From: Deltaproteobacteria bacterium
Lineage (GTDB): Bacteria; Desulfobacterota; Desulfobacteria; Desulfobacterales; Desulfobacteraceae
DNA length: 64,000 nt
Direction of reading: 5' to 3'
Assembly (NCBI GenBank): GCA_027858995.1
Contig: JAQIBP010000088.1
Location: 43,038 to 107,037 of the forward strand
Shown: positions 27,249 to 36,709 of the stretch, in pieces
Layout of the letters: every line of letters starts with the position of its first letter
How positions within the stretch are numbered: the first letter of the stretch is position 1
The notes under the pieces: generated by a model
What the model was told of the DNA's origin: nothing
Databases searched by the model: none
The model's input: the letters and a program-made list of their open reading frames with translations, nothing else
Made by a program: the position numbers and the translations under genes

Positions 27249-28229
27249 ATGGATACTCAAGAAAAACAGATAGTCACCATTGGAGGCGGAAGCGGTCAAT
27301 TCATTTTTTTATCAGGATTGAGAGACCTTGAAAACATACAGGCAACTGCCATTGTTTCCATGGTGGATTCCGGGGGAAGCACCGGCAGGTTAAGAGATGA
27401 ATTTGGTATTCTTCCTCCGGGAGATATTTTAAAATGTATCCTTGCATTGTCGCCATACCAGGATACCTGCCGCTCTATCCTGCTTAAACGTTTCCAAAAA
27501 GACCGCCGCCTTGCAGGTCACAGTGCCGGTAACATGCTTTTAACAATGCTTTCAAGATATACGGGGAATTTCCCTGCAGGGGTGACTGCACTTGCTGAAA
27601 TACTTGATGTGGACGGGACTATACTTCCTGTTACAATTGACAGGGCAACCCTGGTAGCGGAGCTTACCAGCGGGCAGAGGATATATGGTGAGGAGGCCAT
27701 TGATCTGCCAAGGGGGAACCAGCGTGAACAGATAAAAGATGTATTCCTTGTTCCACACCATAATTCCTCCATCTCTGTTTACCCACCTGTTTTAAAAGCA
27801 ATTGAAAAGGCAGACTATATTTTCATCGGACCTGGTGATCTGTTTACCAGTATTATACCCAATCTTATTGTGCCGGGAGTTAAAAAAGCCCTGCAAAACA
27901 CATCTGCAAAAATATATTTCACCATTAATATAATGACCAAATTTGGGGAAACCCACAATTTTACAGGTAGAGATTTTGTTACAAACTTAGAGGAACGCCT
28001 TGGACGGGAAGTTGATGGAATAATCGGTAACAAAACAAGACCCGTACAAAAAATCCTTGATAACTATCTTGAACAAAAATCAAAGTTTGTTAATATAGAT
28101 ACAACAAAGCCATTCTGGAATCACCGAAAAATACACATGGAAGATATCCTTGATGTCAATTCAATGATTGTCAGGCATGATTCCAAAAAGCTTGCTGATA
28201 TTATTCTAAGGATTATCCACAAAACTTAG
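27249..28229 (+). CDS. YvcK/CofD-like gluconeogenesis factor
   Basis: A 326-residue CofD-fold protein with the GGGSGQFIFLSGLRD loop near the N-terminus, VSMVDSGGSTGRLRDEFGILPPGD (about 36-59, quoted in part), a GNMLL segment and a central GPGDLFTSIIPNL. This matches the YvcK family, which binds UDP-sugars and links carbon supply to cell-wall synthesis, rather than the F420 enzyme CofD. No rapZ or whiA neighbour is present. Confidence 0.85.
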   Translation: MDTQEKQIVTIGGGSGQFIFLSGLRDLENIQATAIVSMVDSGGSTGRLRDEFGILPPGDILKCILALSPYQDTCRSILLKRFQKDRRLAGHSAGNMLLTMLSRYTGNFPAGVTALAEILDVDGTILPVTIDRATLVAELTSGQRIYGEEAIDLPRGNQREQIKDVFLVPHHNSSISVYPPVLKAIEKADYIFIGPGDLFTSIIPNLIVPGVKKALQNTSAKIYFTINIMTKFGETHNFTGRDFVTNLEERLGREVDGIIGNKTRPVQKILDNYLEQKSKFVNIDTTKPFWNHRKIHMEDILDVNSMIVRHDSKKLADIILRIIHKT

Positions 28230-28277
28230 AAACATTCTCATAAACCTGTTTCGATTCAGGGAAGGCTGGCTGGATAA

Positions 28278-29096
28278 TTACACAATCCCTTTGGGCATGG
28301 GAGGAACCTTCTCCCCTGCCAGGATAAATCCTCCGTCAAGTCTTAAAATGCTTCCTGTCATATAGGGAGCATCCTGGATGATAAAGAGGCAGGCTTTGAC
28401 CACATCATCTATTGTACCTGTTCGATTAACAAGGGTATGATTGATCAATGACTGCTTTTCACTATCGGTGAGAACTTCTCTCCATCCCCGGGTATTTTGT
28501 GCATGCCGGGTTTCAAAAATTCCCAGCATAATTTCATTGACCCTGATATTTGGAGCTCCCATACGTGCCCAGGTTTCAGTCAGAGAAGATATTCCTCTGT
28601 TGGCAGCTGCATATCCATCATTAAAAACAAGGGCAGCAGGACCTGACCGCCCTACAATGGCAGCTATGGAAGATATATTGATTACTACAGCTTCCTGAGA
28701 TTTTTTCAGCAAAGGTAAAACAGCTGTAAACACCCATTGTTTAGCTTTAAGCGTGGTTTCAATTTCCAGATCCCATTGATCTTTAATATATTCACCATGA
28801 ACCGTTGGCCATCCACCGCGTTCAATATTATTTATCAAAATATCTAAGCGCCCATATTTTTTTTCAATGTTCATGGCAAGGCTTTCAATATCTTTAATAT
28901 TGCGCAGATCAGCTGTGATAATCATATTTTCTGCTCTGGATGCATTAAAATCTCTCTCCATCTTTTCAAAGGAATCTTCCCAGTCATGGCGTGTCAATAC
29001 AAGTTCTGCTCCCTTTTTTGCAAGGCCAAGACCGATTCCTTTTCCTATACCCTTCACAGCCCCGAGAACCAGAGCAATTTTGCCTTTAATCTGCAT
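28278..29096 (-). CDS. SDR-family protein with Lys-to-Asn in the active site
   Basis: A 272-residue Rossmann-fold short-chain dehydrogenase/reductase. It has GAVKGIGKGIG at the cofactor loop, NNIERGG, the NISSIAA Ser and a C-terminal DGGF. The catalytic YxxxK is YAAAN here, so the conserved lysine is replaced, and about six residues are inserted between Ser and Tyr. The start at 29096 has GGAGAG upstream; the 54-bp longer frame begins inside the YkgJ gene. It is probably co-transcribed with that gene. Activity is uncertain. Confidence 0.75.
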   Translation of the reverse strand: MQIKGKIALVLGAVKGIGKGIGLGLAKKGAELVLTRHDWEDSFEKMERDFNASRAENMIITADLRNIKDIESLAMNIEKKYGRLDILINNIERGGWPTVHGEYIKDQWDLEIETTLKAKQWVFTAVLPLLKKSQEAVVINISSIAAIVGRSGPAALVFNDGYAAANRGISSLTETWARMGAPNIRVNEIMLGIFETRHAQNTRGWREVLTDSEKQSLINHTLVNRTGTIDDVVKACLFIIQDAPYMTGSILRLDGGFILAGEKVPPMPKGIV

Positions 29097-29101
29097 AGAA
29101 T

Positions 29102-29845
29102 TTACTCTCCAAAGATCATTTTTATACCAAACAGCGTATGTTTTACCCACTCAAGTCCAAGATTCAATAATACTTCATTATCTTTTTTAATTTTTTCTTT
29201 ATGATCTTCAGGGATATTGAATTTATCTAAAAGGTTTTTTTCAAAAATCTGCTCCCTGAACTCATCCAGATCATACAAAGCCATATAAAATTTATCAGCT
29301 GCTGCACCTTCGAGTTTACCGGGCAGGATCTGGTTTTTAAGGCTGATCAACTCTATAAGTTTATCATTCTCTTTATTGTGCTTATCCACATTCTGGCCCT
29401 TAAGCCACTCTTTAACTTTCTGGCTGGGTTTTTTCCCAAACCCTTTGCAGTGAGGCTCTTCAATGAGCGCAAAATATTCACTGATCTCCCCTGTCTCCCT
29501 GGACCTTGCAATTGCACGGGCCAGGGGATACATGCGGCAGGATGCAGGCCGATCTTGATAAACAGAACATCCTTTTGGAGTCACAAAAGGGCACTCATGT
29601 CTTTTCCCTGGATTGGGTTTAAATTCAACCACAGGCAGACCAGACTCAGGGCCGTAATGCAAAGATGTATATGTTTTTAAAAAATCCTGCGATGATATGC
29701 CAAGAGAATTTTTCAATCTTAAAACATCATAAGGAGTCAAAGCCTGATTAAGGTCACGGCAGCATTCATTAAAGCATTCATTTTCAAAAGAACAATTAAA
29801 ATTCATCAGATTTTTAAGATCAATCGGTACCATCTCTTCCGACAT
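29102..29845 (-). CDS. YkgJ-family cysteine cluster protein
   Basis: A 247-residue protein with the YkgJ cysteine arrangement: CSFENECFNECCRDL near residue 16, then CPFVTPKGCSVYQDRPASCRMYP (about 90-112, quoted in part) and a later HCKGFG. These Cys ligands suggest an iron or zinc site. AGGAG precedes the ATG. The SDR gene begins 5 nt after its stop, so the two form an operon. No enzymatic role is established for the family. Confidence 0.8.
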   Translation of the reverse strand: MSEEMVPIDLKNLMNFNCSFENECFNECCRDLNQALTPYDVLRLKNSLGISSQDFLKTYTSLHYGPESGLPVVEFKPNPGKRHECPFVTPKGCSVYQDRPASCRMYPLARAIARSRETGEISEYFALIEEPHCKGFGKKPSQKVKEWLKGQNVDKHNKENDKLIELISLKNQILPGKLEGAAADKFYMALYDLDEFREQIFEKNLLDKFNIPEDHKEKIKKDNEVLLNLGLEWVKHTLFGIKMIFGE

Positions 29846-30347
29846 TTTATCTCCTTTTTATACAATTCTTAAGTTTCTGACCTTTAGGTTATTTTTATGT
29901 TTAACTTTGAATTAAGGATAATTCATCGTTTAAAATTTTGTCTAATTCATTTTTACCAATTCTCCATGCACAATTTAAATTATCAATTATCAATTATCCT
30001 TTCAAATTACCAGCCCCTTTTAAATCTCTCTGTTTACCATATATTGTATCACATCACTTGACATATAGATATATATTGTGACTCTTAGAACAAATAGAGA
30101 TATTTGAAAACAGTGGTGTTTTTTAAAAAAAATTTTCTTTATAAATACATCTTGACAAACTCAGTAAGAGGGTGTTATTCCGATTTTGAAAATATATTTA
30201 GCGGTATATATTTCCTTTGACATGAAAATAAAATTTAAGAATTACCAAACCGGACAGCAAAAAATATAATCTGCCCGGTTTAGATAAGATAGTAGCACAA
30301 CGGTATTGTGCATTTTTGATTAACTTATATTAATGGAGGTATTTTAA
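29846..30347. other. Divergent intergenic region upstream of aprBA
   Basis: This 500-bp AT-rich region between divergent YkgJ and aprB genes has no coding frame that I can support. It contains AATTATC micro-repeats (about 29975-30000), TTGACA hexamers at 30058 and 30152, and a hairpin at 30247. The strong aprBA promoter must lie here. The best hexamer pair (30152 with TTATTC at 30175, spacing 17) has a weak -10, so I do not assign it. Confidence 0.5.
30247..30281 (+). other. Hairpin in the aprB leader
   Basis: AAACCGG-A-CAG pairs with CTG-C-CCGGTTT around an AT-rich loop, about 65 nt before the aprB start. No T-run follows. It could stabilise the abundant aprBA mRNA or bind a regulator. Confidence 0.45.
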
Positions 30348-30785
30348 ATGCCATCTTTTGTAATTGCAGAAAAATGTGACGGCTGCAAAGGCGGGGATAA
30401 GACAGCATGTATGTACATCTGTCCCAATGACCTGATGGTTCTTGAACCTAACGAAATGAAAGCATATAACCAGGAACCAGATCAATGCTGGGAATGTTTT
30501 TCATGTGTAAAAATCTGTCCTACTCAGGCAATTGAGGTTAGAGGATACTCAGACTTTGTACCAATGGGAGGCTCTACTGTTCCCATGATGGGTACTGAGG
30601 ATGTTATGTGGACATGTAAATTTAGAAACGGAGTTATCAAACGTTTTAAATTTCCCATCAGAACAACTCCTGAAGGTGAAGCTAATGCATATCTTGACCT
30701 TAAAGGTAAAGATCTTGACAGTGGGCTGCTTTCAACACAGGAAGCAGATGGTTATGAACTCAAAGCTCCAACCGAGCTTGTATAA
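30348..30785 (+). CDS. aprB: Adenylylsulfate reductase beta subunit
   Basis: The 145-residue ferredoxin-like electron-transfer subunit of APS reductase. Two 4Fe-4S clusters are bound by CDGCKGGDKTACMYICP and CWECFSCVKICP, followed by the tail that wraps the alpha subunit. It passes electrons, probably from QmoABC, to the FAD of AprA. GGAGG precedes the ATG. aprB comes 49 bp before aprA, the usual order in sulfate reducers. Confidence 0.97.
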   Translation: MPSFVIAEKCDGCKGGDKTACMYICPNDLMVLEPNEMKAYNQEPDQCWECFSCVKICPTQAIEVRGYSDFVPMGGSTVPMMGTEDVMWTCKFRNGVIKRFKFPIRTTPEGEANAYLDLKGKDLDSGLLSTQEADGYELKAPTELV

Positions 30786-30834
30786 CTTTATTGTCAACCA
30801 TTTAATTTGATACTAATAATTTTGGAGGTATATA

Positions 30835-32808
30835 ATGGCATTACCTAATAAACCTACTGGAGAACTTAAAGCTGTAAGAGATCCAAAGGTTGAGAAAAGA
30901 GACGTTGATATTCTGATCGTTGGTGGCGGTATGGCTGCCTGCGGAACAGCATTTGAAGTAAAAAAATGGGCAAGTGACGACACAAAAATTCTTCTTTGTG
31001 ACAAAGCAGCCCTTGAAAGATCAGGCGCAGTAGCCCAGGGTCTTTCAGCTATTAACACTTATGTTGGCGACAACTCGCCTGAAGATTATGTACGCATGGT
31101 CAGAAACGACCTTATGGGTATTGTACGTGAAGACTTGATTTTTGACCTTGGACGTCATGTTGATGATTCAGTTCATCTTTTTGAAGAGTGGGGACTCCCC
31201 ATGTGGAAAAAGAGTGATGACGGAAAAAACGTTGACGGCAAAAAAGGTGTAAAACTGGGAACACTTAAAGGCGGAGCCACTCCAGTTAGAACTGGTAAAT
31301 GGCAGATTATGATCAATGGTGAATCTTATAAAAGAATTGTTGCAGAAGCAGGTAAACTTGCTCTTGGCGAAGACAACATCATTGAAAGATGCTTTATTGT
31401 TGAACTTCTCAACGATGAAAATGATCCCACAAAAATAGCCGGCGCAATTGGTTTTTCCGTACGTGAAAACATAGTTTATATCATCAAGGCAAAAACAATG
31501 ATGGTTGCCTGTGGTGGCGCAGTTAATGTTTACCAGCCACGTTCAGTTGGTGAGGGTAAAGGTCGTGCATGGTATCCAGTATGGAATGCAGGCTCCACCT
31601 ATACTATGGCTGTAAGAGCTGGTGCTGAACTCTCCATGATGGAAAACCGTTTCACCCCGGCTCGTTTTAAAGATGGTTACGGACCTGTTGGTGCGTGGTT
31701 CCTTCTTTTTAAAGCTGTAACTGTTAATGGTCTTGGTGAAAACTTTGCTGCTTCTGATGAAGCAAAAGCAGAGCTTGAAAAATATGCTCCCTACGGAACT
31801 GCTGCTGTAACTCCTACATGCCTGAGAAACCATCTCATGATGAAAGAGTACAAAGAAGGCCGTGGTCCAATCATCATGAAAACTACTGATGCTCTTGCCA
31901 AACTTGGCGAAACAATGAGCAAAAAAGAGATGAAACATCTTGAGTCAGAAGCGTGGGAAGATTTCCTTGACATGTCTGTTGGTCAGGCAGGACTGTGGTG
32001 TGCAACAAACACTGAACCTGAGAAAAAAGATTCAGAAGTCATGCCAACTGAGCCGTATCTTCTTGGTTCTCACTCTGGCTGCTGCGGCATTTGGGTTTCA
32101 GGTCCTGACGAAGACTGGGTTCCTGCTGATTACAAATGGGGTGTTGGAGACAAAGTCTATAATCGTATGACCACTGTCAAAGGTCTGTTTACCTCTGGTG
32201 ACGGCGTTGGCTGTTCCGGTCATAAATTCTCCTCCGGCTCACATGCTGAAGGTCGTATCTGTGCAAAAGAGATGGTCAGATACATCAGAGATAACCCTGA
32301 AGAGGTAAGTTTCAAAGAGACCGACGAAGAGCTGGTTGACCTTGTTTACAAACCTGTCAGAAATTATCTTGATAATTGTGAATATACAACAGATGAAACC
32401 ATTAACCCGCACTATTGCAAACCTGCCGGTATGGCACTTCGTCTCATGAAGATGACCAATGAGTATGGTGGCGGAACAGCCACTTACTACATGACTTCTG
32501 GTGCATCTCTTGAAGTCCTCATGGATCTGTTTGAAATGTTCCGTGAAGATCTTGAGAAAATTGCTGCCGGTGACCTGCATGAACTCATGAGAGCATGGGA
32601 AATTACCCATCGTCTCTATACAGTTGAAGCTCATACCCGTCATATCCAGTACCGTGAAGAGTCAAGATATCCTGGGTTCTATTACAGAAGTGACTTCATG
32701 GGTCAGAATGATGATGAATGGTTCTGTTTTACAAACTCAACTTATAACAAAGAGACAAAAGAGTGGAGTTTGAAAAAAGTACCTTATATTAAGATTATTT
32801 CCGATTAA
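30835..32808 (+). CDS. aprA: Adenylylsulfate reductase alpha subunit
   Basis: The 657-residue flavoprotein that reduces APS to sulfite and AMP in the cytoplasm, the second step of dissimilatory sulfate reduction. It has the FAD-binding IVGGGMAACG near residue 25, the long fumarate-reductase-like fold, a GDGVGCSGHKFSSGSHAEGR segment (quoted in part) near 460, and HTRHIQYREESRYPGFYYRSD near the C-terminus. TTGGAGG sets the ATG, and a strong terminator follows 38 bp after the stop. Confidence 0.98.
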   Translation: MALPNKPTGELKAVRDPKVEKRDVDILIVGGGMAACGTAFEVKKWASDDTKILLCDKAALERSGAVAQGLSAINTYVGDNSPEDYVRMVRNDLMGIVREDLIFDLGRHVDDSVHLFEEWGLPMWKKSDDGKNVDGKKGVKLGTLKGGATPVRTGKWQIMINGESYKRIVAEAGKLALGEDNIIERCFIVELLNDENDPTKIAGAIGFSVRENIVYIIKAKTMMVACGGAVNVYQPRSVGEGKGRAWYPVWNAGSTYTMAVRAGAELSMMENRFTPARFKDGYGPVGAWFLLFKAVTVNGLGENFAASDEAKAELEKYAPYGTAAVTPTCLRNHLMMKEYKEGRGPIIMKTTDALAKLGETMSKKEMKHLESEAWEDFLDMSVGQAGLWCATNTEPEKKDSEVMPTEPYLLGSHSGCCGIWVSGPDEDWVPADYKWGVGDKVYNRMTTVKGLFTSGDGVGCSGHKFSSGSHAEGRICAKEMVRYIRDNPEEVSFKETDEELVDLVYKPVRNYLDNCEYTTDETINPHYCKPAGMALRLMKMTNEYGGGTATYYMTSGASLEVLMDLFEMFREDLEKIAAGDLHELMRAWEITHRLYTVEAHTRHIQYREESRYPGFYYRSDFMGQNDDEWFCFTNSTYNKETKEWSLKKVPYIKIISD

Positions 32809-32845
32809 TTTTGAAAATAGTTTTTAAAGTACGTTTTTAGAAGAG

Positions 32846-32886
32846 ACCTCCAGGTGCTTATTTTATAGTGCCTGGAGGTTTTTTTA
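32846..32886 (+). terminator. Terminator of aprBA
   Basis: ACCTCCAGG and CCTGGAGGT form a 9-bp GC-rich stem followed by TTTTTTT. It separates aprBA from qmoABC. Confidence 0.88.
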
Positions 32887-33052
32887 AATGCATAATTCTT
32901 AATTCTTAGTTTTGAATTAATGAGTTTCTTCCAAAATATACAAATTCAAAATTAAGAATTGAAAATTACGTAACAGAAGACAGAATGCCACAGATTACGG
33001 CATAAATTAATAATTTAAGAACCAATATAACTAAAATGCACGGAGGGAAAGC

Positions 33053-34330
33053 ATGACAACAGACAATTTAGCTCCGGTCAGTGGAAGTTTAATGGTGGTT
33101 GGCGGTGGAATCAGCGGCCTTACAACTGCCCTGGAAGCAGCTGAAATGGGGTATGAGGTCTTCCTTGTGGAAAAGGAAGCATCCCTTGGTGGAAGGGTAT
33201 CCCAGCTCAAACACTACTTCCCCAAACTCTGCCCGCCTACTTGCGGACTTGAGATCAACTATAGAAGAATCAAGGACAATAAAAATATTAAAGTATTTAC
33301 CATGTCTGAAGTCCAGAATGTAGATGGTAGTGCAGGTGATTATACTGTTACTGTAAAGACAGCACCGCGATATGTGAATGAAAATTGTACTGCATGTGGT
33401 GAATGCGCCAAGGTGTGTGATACTGAAATATCAAATGAATTCAATTTTGGCATGGATCGCAGAAAAGCAGCATATCTTCCCCATAACATGGCCTTTCCAA
33501 TGCGGTATATAATGGATCCTGCCATGAGTACTGATGATCGAGACAAAATCAAGGATGTCTGTAAATATGAGGCCATTGATTTTGACATGGAAGAAAAGAC
33601 TCTGGATCTGAAAGTTGGTGCCATTGTCTGGAATACAGGATGGACTCCCTATGATGCCACAAAGATTGACAATCTTGGATTTGGCAGGTATCAAAATGTT
33701 GTGACTAATATGATGCTTGAGAGAATGGCATCTTCAAATGGTCCCACAGCAGGTAAAATTTTAAGACCGTCCGATGATAAAGAACCTGAAACAATTGCAT
33801 TTGCACAATGTGCAGGTTCAAGGGATGAAAACCATCTGCATTATTGTTCCTATATATGCTGCATGGCATCATTAAAACATGCAACATACTTAAGAGCACA
33901 ATATCCAGACGCAAAAATATATATCTATTATATTGATCTTAGAACTCCAGGACTTAAATACGAAAACTTCTATGCAAAACTTAAAGAAGATGAAAATATC
34001 TTTTTTGTAAAAGGCAAGGTTGCTGAAGTTTCAGAAGAGGAAGGATCAGGTAATCTAAACCTTGTTGCCGAAGATACCATCTCAGGTGAGAAAATAAGGC
34101 AAACAGTTGATATGCTGATACTTGCAACAGGTATGCAGCCAAATACAGCCATTGATAAACCAAATGTTGAACTTAATTACAATGAAGACGGCTTTATCAT
34201 CAATGACTTTTCAAAAGGCGGTATGTTTGCGGCTGGTTGTGCAAATAAGCCTGCTGATGTTGTAACTTCTAACCAGAATGCCACAGGTATGGCTCTTAAA
34301 GCCATTCATACCCTTGTAAGGAGAGGATAA
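33053..34330 (+). CDS. qmoA: Quinone-interacting oxidoreductase subunit QmoA
   Basis: A 425-residue HdrA-like flavoprotein. It has GGGISGLTTALEAAEMGYEV at the FAD site, CTACGECAKVCDTEISNEF as the cysteine cluster near residue 105, and a second FAD segment (ILATGMQP, then GMFAAGCANKPADVV). With QmoB and QmoC it couples menaquinol oxidation to APS reduction. A GGAGGG site precedes the ATG, and qmoB begins 3 nt after its stop. Confidence 0.96.
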   Translation: MTTDNLAPVSGSLMVVGGGISGLTTALEAAEMGYEVFLVEKEASLGGRVSQLKHYFPKLCPPTCGLEINYRRIKDNKNIKVFTMSEVQNVDGSAGDYTVTVKTAPRYVNENCTACGECAKVCDTEISNEFNFGMDRRKAAYLPHNMAFPMRYIMDPAMSTDDRDKIKDVCKYEAIDFDMEEKTLDLKVGAIVWNTGWTPYDATKIDNLGFGRYQNVVTNMMLERMASSNGPTAGKILRPSDDKEPETIAFAQCAGSRDENHLHYCSYICCMASLKHATYLRAQYPDAKIYIYYIDLRTPGLKYENFYAKLKEDENIFFVKGKVAEVSEEEGSGNLNLVAEDTISGEKIRQTVDMLILATGMQPNTAIDKPNVELNYNEDGFIINDFSKGGMFAAGCANKPADVVTSNQNATGMALKAIHTLVRRG

Positions 34331-34332
34331 TC

Positions 34333-36669
34333 ATGGATAAAAAATATGGAGTATATATCTGCACAGGATGCGGCATCGGTGATACCCTCGATATGGAAGA
34401 TCTTGTTTATGTTCCAGATGAAGAGGGCATAAATTGTACCACCCACCCGTTTTTGTGCTCAAAAGAAGGTGTAGCGTTAATTCAAAAAGATGTTGATGAT
34501 GAAAAAGTCAATGCCATGGTCATTGGAGCATGTTCCAGGCGTGTTAACTTTGATGTATTTAATTTTGAAGGATGCATTGTTGAGAGAGCAAACTTGAGAG
34601 AAGGCGTTGTATGGCCGCACTCAAGAGAGAAATACCCAAAGCTTGAAAAAGACCAGAAAGATGATGAAGAGCATTTTGATCCCATCCAGATGAAAGCTGA
34701 AGATTATATCAAAATGGGTATGATACGAGTCGAAAAAGTAAAATTGCCAGAACCCTATAAAACTGAATCTTTTTCCAGAAAAATTCTGGTTCTCGGCGGC
34801 GGTGTAACAGGCATGTCATCAGCCCTTGATGCTGCAAAAGCAGGATATGATGTTACAATTGTTGAAAAAACAGACAAACTTGGCGGGTATGCAGCTAACA
34901 TGAGAAGTCAGATGCCGGTTTGTGAACCCTTTGAAACTCTGCGGCCTTCCATTGCAGATGATTTGATTGCCGAGGTTGAAAGTTTTTCAAATATTGATAT
35001 TAAAACAACCACAGAGGTTGCCCGTATTGCAGGGCAGCCTGGTGAATTCCTGGTAACATTAAAGACACCAGGGGAAAAGATAGCCTTTGACGTTCCCTTT
35101 CCTCTGCCGGAAGAGATGCTGGTGGATGAAAACGGCAAGGATCTGACCGCAGAAGATGCCCATGCCAAATTTCTTGAATATAATGAAGGCAGGGAGGATA
35201 TTCTTAAGCGTGACCCGGACGGAGAGCTTTACGGGGCAGTTATTCTTGCAGCAGGATGGCGACCTGATGTTCTTGAAGGAGAAAAGTACGAACATCTTGG
35301 TATCGATCTTGATGATGTTGTAACCAATGATGAGTTTGAAAAAATTGCCGCTAAAGGCAAAATTGTCAGACCTTCCGACGGTAAAGAGGCTAAAAACGTT
35401 GTGTTTATTCAATCTCCGGGCAAAGATGAAGATGATGCCGATTTTGAATATACAGGCTCAGTAACAAGCCAGGTTGCTTTAAAGCAGGCAAAATATGTAA
35501 GAGATGATTATCAAGATGGTAAAGCATATATTATTTACCAGCATATGAGAACTCCCGGCCTGCAGGAGTATTTTTATAAAAGCATGCAGCAGGAAGACGG
35601 AATTTTCATGACCAAAGGTGCTGTAACTGAAGTTGCCCCCCAGGGTAATGGCCTTTCAGTAACTGCCACCAACACTCTTCTGGGTGAAAACCTTGCCATT
35701 AAGGCTGACATGGTTGTTGTGGCAGGCGGTATGGTTCCAGTTACAAAGGATGATCCAGTTATTAACCTTGCATACAGACAGGGACCTGGCTTTCGGGATA
35801 ATGATATTTTTGGTCAGTATGCAGACTCCAACTATATCTGCTTTCCATATGAAACCCAGAGAACAGGTATTTATGCTGCAGGTGCTGTAAGACGAGCCAT
35901 GACCATTGAAGAATCAATGGAAGATGCAACAGGGGCTGCTTTAAAAGCAATTCAGTGTATTGAAAGCTCTAACAAAGGAATATCAGTTCATCCAAGATCA
36001 GGCGACATGACTTTTCCTGATTTCTTTTTTCAAAGATGTACCCAGTGTAAACGCTGCACTGTTGAGTGCCCCTTTGGCGCCCTTGATGATGATGAAAAAG
36101 GAACACCAATGGCTAATCCGACAAGGTGTAGAAGATGTGGAACCTGTATGGGAGCATGTCCTGAAAGAATCATCTCTTTTGCAGACTACACAATTGACTC
36201 CATTGGCTCCCAGGTTAAAGCAATTGGGGTTCCGTCGGAAGACGATTATGATGAACCTCCATTCAGATTCCTTGCACTGATTTGTGAGAATGATGCTTTT
36301 CCTGCCCTTGATATGGTGGGTATGAACAGAATGGATTATTCTCCAAATGTGAGGTTTATCCCCATAAGATGCCTTGGCTCATTTAATGTTATCTGGGTCA
36401 AAGATGCACTGGCTCAAGGTATGGACGGAGTTATTCTCATTGGATGTAAACATGGTGATGATTACCAGTGCCACTTTATAAAAGGTTCCGAGCTGGCAGA
36501 AACAAGAATAAAGAAAATAGGTGATGCCCTTTCAAGCCTTGCTCTTGAAAAAGAACGGGTAGCCTTTACGGAAATTGCCATTGACGAATATGACAAGCTG
36601 CCTGAAATAGTAAATGCCTTTGCTGACGAAGTTGAAGCCCTTGGTCCAAACCCATTTAAAGGATTCTAA
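34333..36669 (+). CDS. qmoB: Quinone-interacting oxidoreductase subunit QmoB
   Basis: A 778-residue HdrA-like subunit. It has an N-terminal CTGCGIGDTLD segment, a central FAD domain (LVLGGGVTGMSSALDAA near 150), two 4Fe-4S motifs (CTQCKRCTVECPFG and CRRCGTCMGACPERI, about 575-620) and a C-terminal MvhD-like domain with CLGSFN and CKHGDDYQCHF. This arrangement suggests electron bifurcation or confurcation between quinone and a soluble donor; that mechanism is proposed in the literature, not shown here. Confidence 0.96.
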   Translation: MDKKYGVYICTGCGIGDTLDMEDLVYVPDEEGINCTTHPFLCSKEGVALIQKDVDDEKVNAMVIGACSRRVNFDVFNFEGCIVERANLREGVVWPHSREKYPKLEKDQKDDEEHFDPIQMKAEDYIKMGMIRVEKVKLPEPYKTESFSRKILVLGGGVTGMSSALDAAKAGYDVTIVEKTDKLGGYAANMRSQMPVCEPFETLRPSIADDLIAEVESFSNIDIKTTTEVARIAGQPGEFLVTLKTPGEKIAFDVPFPLPEEMLVDENGKDLTAEDAHAKFLEYNEGREDILKRDPDGELYGAVILAAGWRPDVLEGEKYEHLGIDLDDVVTNDEFEKIAAKGKIVRPSDGKEAKNVVFIQSPGKDEDDADFEYTGSVTSQVALKQAKYVRDDYQDGKAYIIYQHMRTPGLQEYFYKSMQQEDGIFMTKGAVTEVAPQGNGLSVTATNTLLGENLAIKADMVVVAGGMVPVTKDDPVINLAYRQGPGFRDNDIFGQYADSNYICFPYETQRTGIYAAGAVRRAMTIEESMEDATGAALKAIQCIESSNKGISVHPRSGDMTFPDFFFQRCTQCKRCTVECPFGALDDDEKGTPMANPTRCRRCGTCMGACPERIISFADYTIDSIGSQVKAIGVPSEDDYDEPPFRFLALICENDAFPALDMVGMNRMDYSPNVRFIPIRCLGSFNVIWVKDALAQGMDGVILIGCKHGDDYQCHFIKGSELAETRIKKIGDALSSLALEKERVAFTEIAIDEYDKLPEIVNAFADEVEALGPNPFKGF

Positions 36670-36709
36670 ATTTTAACTATTTTATAAGATAGTTAGGAGG
36701 TATCATAAT

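Noticed and set aside
30152-30180. TTGACA-N17-TTATTC as the aprB promoter
   Set aside because: The -10 is too poor and other TTGACA hexamers occur nearby; not enough to assign.
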